Part shown: in pieces, positions 55,611-56,837 of the stretch | How the letters are laid out: each line of letters starts with the position of its first letter | How positions within the stretch are numbered: the stretch's first letter is position 1 | Source of the DNA: Haliscomenobacteraceae bacterium | Lineage (GTDB): Bacteria > Bacteroidota > Bacteroidia > Chitinophagales > Saprospiraceae | Assembly (NCBI GenBank): GCA_947501115.1 | Contig: CANMVX010000023.1 | Location: 1 to 56,837 of the forward strand | Length of the DNA stretch: 56,837 bases | Direction: 5' to 3' | The notes under the pieces: generated by a model | Database searches by the model: none | What the model was told of the DNA's origin: nothing | What the model saw: the letters and a program-made list of their open reading frames with translations, nothing else | Made by a program: the position numbers and the translations under genes

Positions 55611-55829
55611 TTATTTTTGTTCTTCCAAACGAGCACGTTCGGCTTCTTTGGTACCTTCCTTTAATTCAGTTTCTAAAGTAGAACGAGCGGAATTAAATTC
55701 GCGGATACCTTTTCCAATGCCACGCATCAACTCAGGAATTTTCTTGCCACCGAAAAGTAGGAGAACGGCACCAAAAATGAGAACTACTTCCCAAGGACCT
55801 TGACCGAAAATAAAAAGATGAAGATTCAT
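55611..55829 (-). CDS. tatA: Sec-independent translocase subunit TatA-like
   Basis: 72 residues. One N-terminal helix ([23 protein letters not shown]) with the family FGxxKIPEL turn, an amphipathic helix ([14 protein letters not shown]) and a charged tail. TatA forms the pore for folded proteins with twin-arginine signals, such as the Gfo/Idh/MocA protein at 32.2 kb. It could be classed TatA or TatA/E by eye; tatC is not in the window. Confidence 0.93.
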   Translation of the reverse strand: MNLHLFIFGQGPWEVVLIFGAVLLLFGGKKIPELMRGIGKGIREFNSARSTLETELKEGTKEAERARLEEQK

Positions 55830-55891
55830 TATTTTAGTTTTAGAAATTCAAATATACGAAATTAAATAATAAAGTACAATTTAAAAGTAGG

Positions 55892-56638
55892 TTATTTCTG
55901 ATTAAGTAATTGCCTGTAGTTATTAATTTGAGATTCTACTTTTTGACAAATATCTGTTGCATTAAGTTGGTCGGTAGAAAAACCAGGTAATACAGTCCAG
56001 CTTAAGTTTTGGCCTGATTTTAGGGGAAAAAGGCCCTTGGGGTTCATGGTTGCATTGCCACTTATGGCTATGGGTACAATCCATGCATTGGGTATTTTCT
56101 TTACCAACGCGGCAACACCGCCAGTCATAAAAGGTAACAATTGTTCTGTTGTAGCTCTGGTTCCTTCCGGAAAAATAAGCGTAGCCTGATTATTTTCAAC
56201 CACCTGCGCCGCCATTCTTACAATTTCTTTTATAGCTTGTTTACCATCTTTTCTGTCAATGAGTGCCGCGCCACTTTTTTGCAAATTATATGAAATGCTT
56301 GGAATGCCTTTTCCTAAAGAGATTTTGGAAACAAAAACAGGTTTGTATTTTCTGAGAAACCAAATCAATGCTGGTATGTCATGCATACTTTGATGATTGG
56401 CAACAAAAATAATACGCCTGTCCAAAGGAGGTCTTTCGATGAAGGTAAAGGATATTTTTGAAAAAATATACAGAAGGGTGCCAACAAGGAAGAAGTTTAA
56501 TATTTCAACAACCCTTCTTTGTGCTTTTTCTCCAATGGTCTGATAAGCAATCCATTGCATAGGGTGAAAAATAACCAGAAGAAGAAAAAAAGAACCCATA
56601 CAAAGGGCACTTAGAATAAAATCGATAAATTTTCTCAT
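55892..56638 (-). CDS. 1-acyl-sn-glycerol-3-phosphate acyltransferase (PlsC family)
   Basis: 248 residues from the ATG at 56638; two codons further a TTG is in frame. Two N-terminal hydrophobic helices precede the acyltransferase motifs: NHQSMHD (H-x4-D), FPEGTR and a IVPIAISG segment. It would add the second acyl chain in phospholipid synthesis. Divergent from the putative desaturase start, with a palindromic promoter in the shared 105-bp gap, so lipid genes may be controlled together. Confidence 0.9.
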   Translation of the reverse strand: MRKFIDFILSALCMGSFFLLLVIFHPMQWIAYQTIGEKAQRRVVEILNFFLVGTLLYIFSKISFTFIERPPLDRRIIFVANHQSMHDIPALIWFLRKYKPVFVSKISLGKGIPSISYNLQKSGAALIDRKDGKQAIKEIVRMAAQVVENNQATLIFPEGTRATTEQLLPFMTGGVAALVKKIPNAWIVPIAISGNATMNPKGLFPLKSGQNLSWTVLPGFSTDQLNATDICQKVESQINNYRQLLNQK

Positions 56639-56694
56639 TTTCAATACTATATTTAAAGTATAAACGGTGCGAAATTATTAATTACTTATAAAAG

Positions 56695-56710
56695 TTGTAC
56701 ATTTGTACAA
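56695..56710. promoter_or_regulatory. palindrome TTGTACATTTGTACAA overlapping a -7 box
   Basis: TTGTAC and GTACAA flank ATTT. Within it TACATTTG (56698-56705) fits the plus-strand -7 consensus, 39 bp before the ATG at 56744. It could be both promoter and operator. Confidence 0.45.
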
Positions 56711-56743
56711 ATCAAAATTCCAAAAACACCAATACCATATTTC

Positions 56744-56837
56744 ATGCAACTATCTCCTAATCGCATCGAAGTGATGCAATTCCTGGCTAAGAACATGGAT
56801 GATATCATTGATTCATACCTTACGCCTGTTGATAAAA
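56744..56837 (+). CDS. 5' end of a probable acyl-ACP desaturase (partial)
   Basis: The frame from ATG 56744 is open to the window end and gives 31 residues, including RIEVMQFLAKNMDDI and YLTPVDK. This resembles, from memory, the N-terminus of stearoyl-ACP-type soluble desaturases in Bacteroidota, which continue with WQPTDFLP-like sequence. The identification rests on a short segment. Confidence 0.5.
   Translation, partial: MQLSPNRIEVMQFLAKNMDDIIDSYLTPVDK

Overview
This is a low-GC chromosomal window from a Bacteroidota, probably a Saprospira- or Chitinophaga-like lineage. The support is the family content (DUF4292 and DUF4270 lipoproteins, type IX secretion sorting tails on two secreted proteins, a half-length GT5 glycogen synthase, PD40/OmpA-like protein, MetF-Fur-Rel synteny), the near absence of Shine-Dalgarno sequences, and TAnnTTTG-type -7 boxes. 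There is no plasmid, phage structural gene, IS element or CRISPR array. The first 73 bases are the tail of an upstream gene and the last about 94 bases are the start of a probable acyl-ACP desaturase.

Layout. 1-8.4 kb: cell-envelope genes (DUF4292 lipoprotein, EnvC-like amidase activator), HflX, an unrecognised protein with weak exonuclease-fold signals, an MBL/beta-CASP RNA-processing enzyme, a TPR lipoprotein and a T9SS cargo protein. 8.5-16.3 kb: Skp/OmpH-like chaperone, DUF1080 protein, a tight leftward operon (flippase-like membrane protein, RfaE2-type nucleotidyltransferase, Nif3, zinc-ribbon coiled coil), then the divergent half glycogen synthase, a DUF4270 lipoprotein and two tiny overlapping membrane proteins. 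16.4-25.8 kb: housekeeping block truA, clpX, clpP, tig, tRNA-Leu(TAG), rel, fur, an EamA exporter and metF. 25.8-37.4 kb: M14 peptidase, T9SS-exported trypsin-like protease, ApbE-type flavin transferase, then a leftward Gfo/Idh/MocA - SUMF1 - YceI group, rpsA and tRNA-Met(CAT).

37.4-43.3 kb is the accessory region and the most interesting part. It sits directly behind tRNA-Met. A perfect 35-bp direct repeat of the tRNA's terminator hairpin recurs 4.2 kb downstream, with a degenerate third copy between. Inside are three traces of DUF4143-type AAA ATPase genes: a frameshifted minus-strand fragment, one intact gene, and an internally deleted stub retaining only the first about 12 codons and the 3' flank. 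The intact gene is preceded by three repeats with an exact 33-bp period and by a perfect 18-bp palindrome. The cargo between the ATPase gene and the stub is a Crp/Fnr regulator plus a fatty-acid hydroxylase fused to a ferredoxin-reductase module that lacks the 2Fe-2S domain. A truncated gene resembling the N-terminus of kinase-like polyvalent proteins follows. This looks like a tRNA-adjacent turnover hotspot for ATPase cassettes.

43.3-56.8 kb returns to backbone genes: PaaE-like oxidoreductase, PD40/OmpA-like protein, aspS, hemA, aroQ, recQ, manC-type guanylyltransferase, an MltD-like lytic transglycosylase, tatA, plsC-like acyltransferase, and the start of the putative desaturase behind a palindromic promoter. 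All functional calls rest on reading motifs in the translated sequence; no database search was run.
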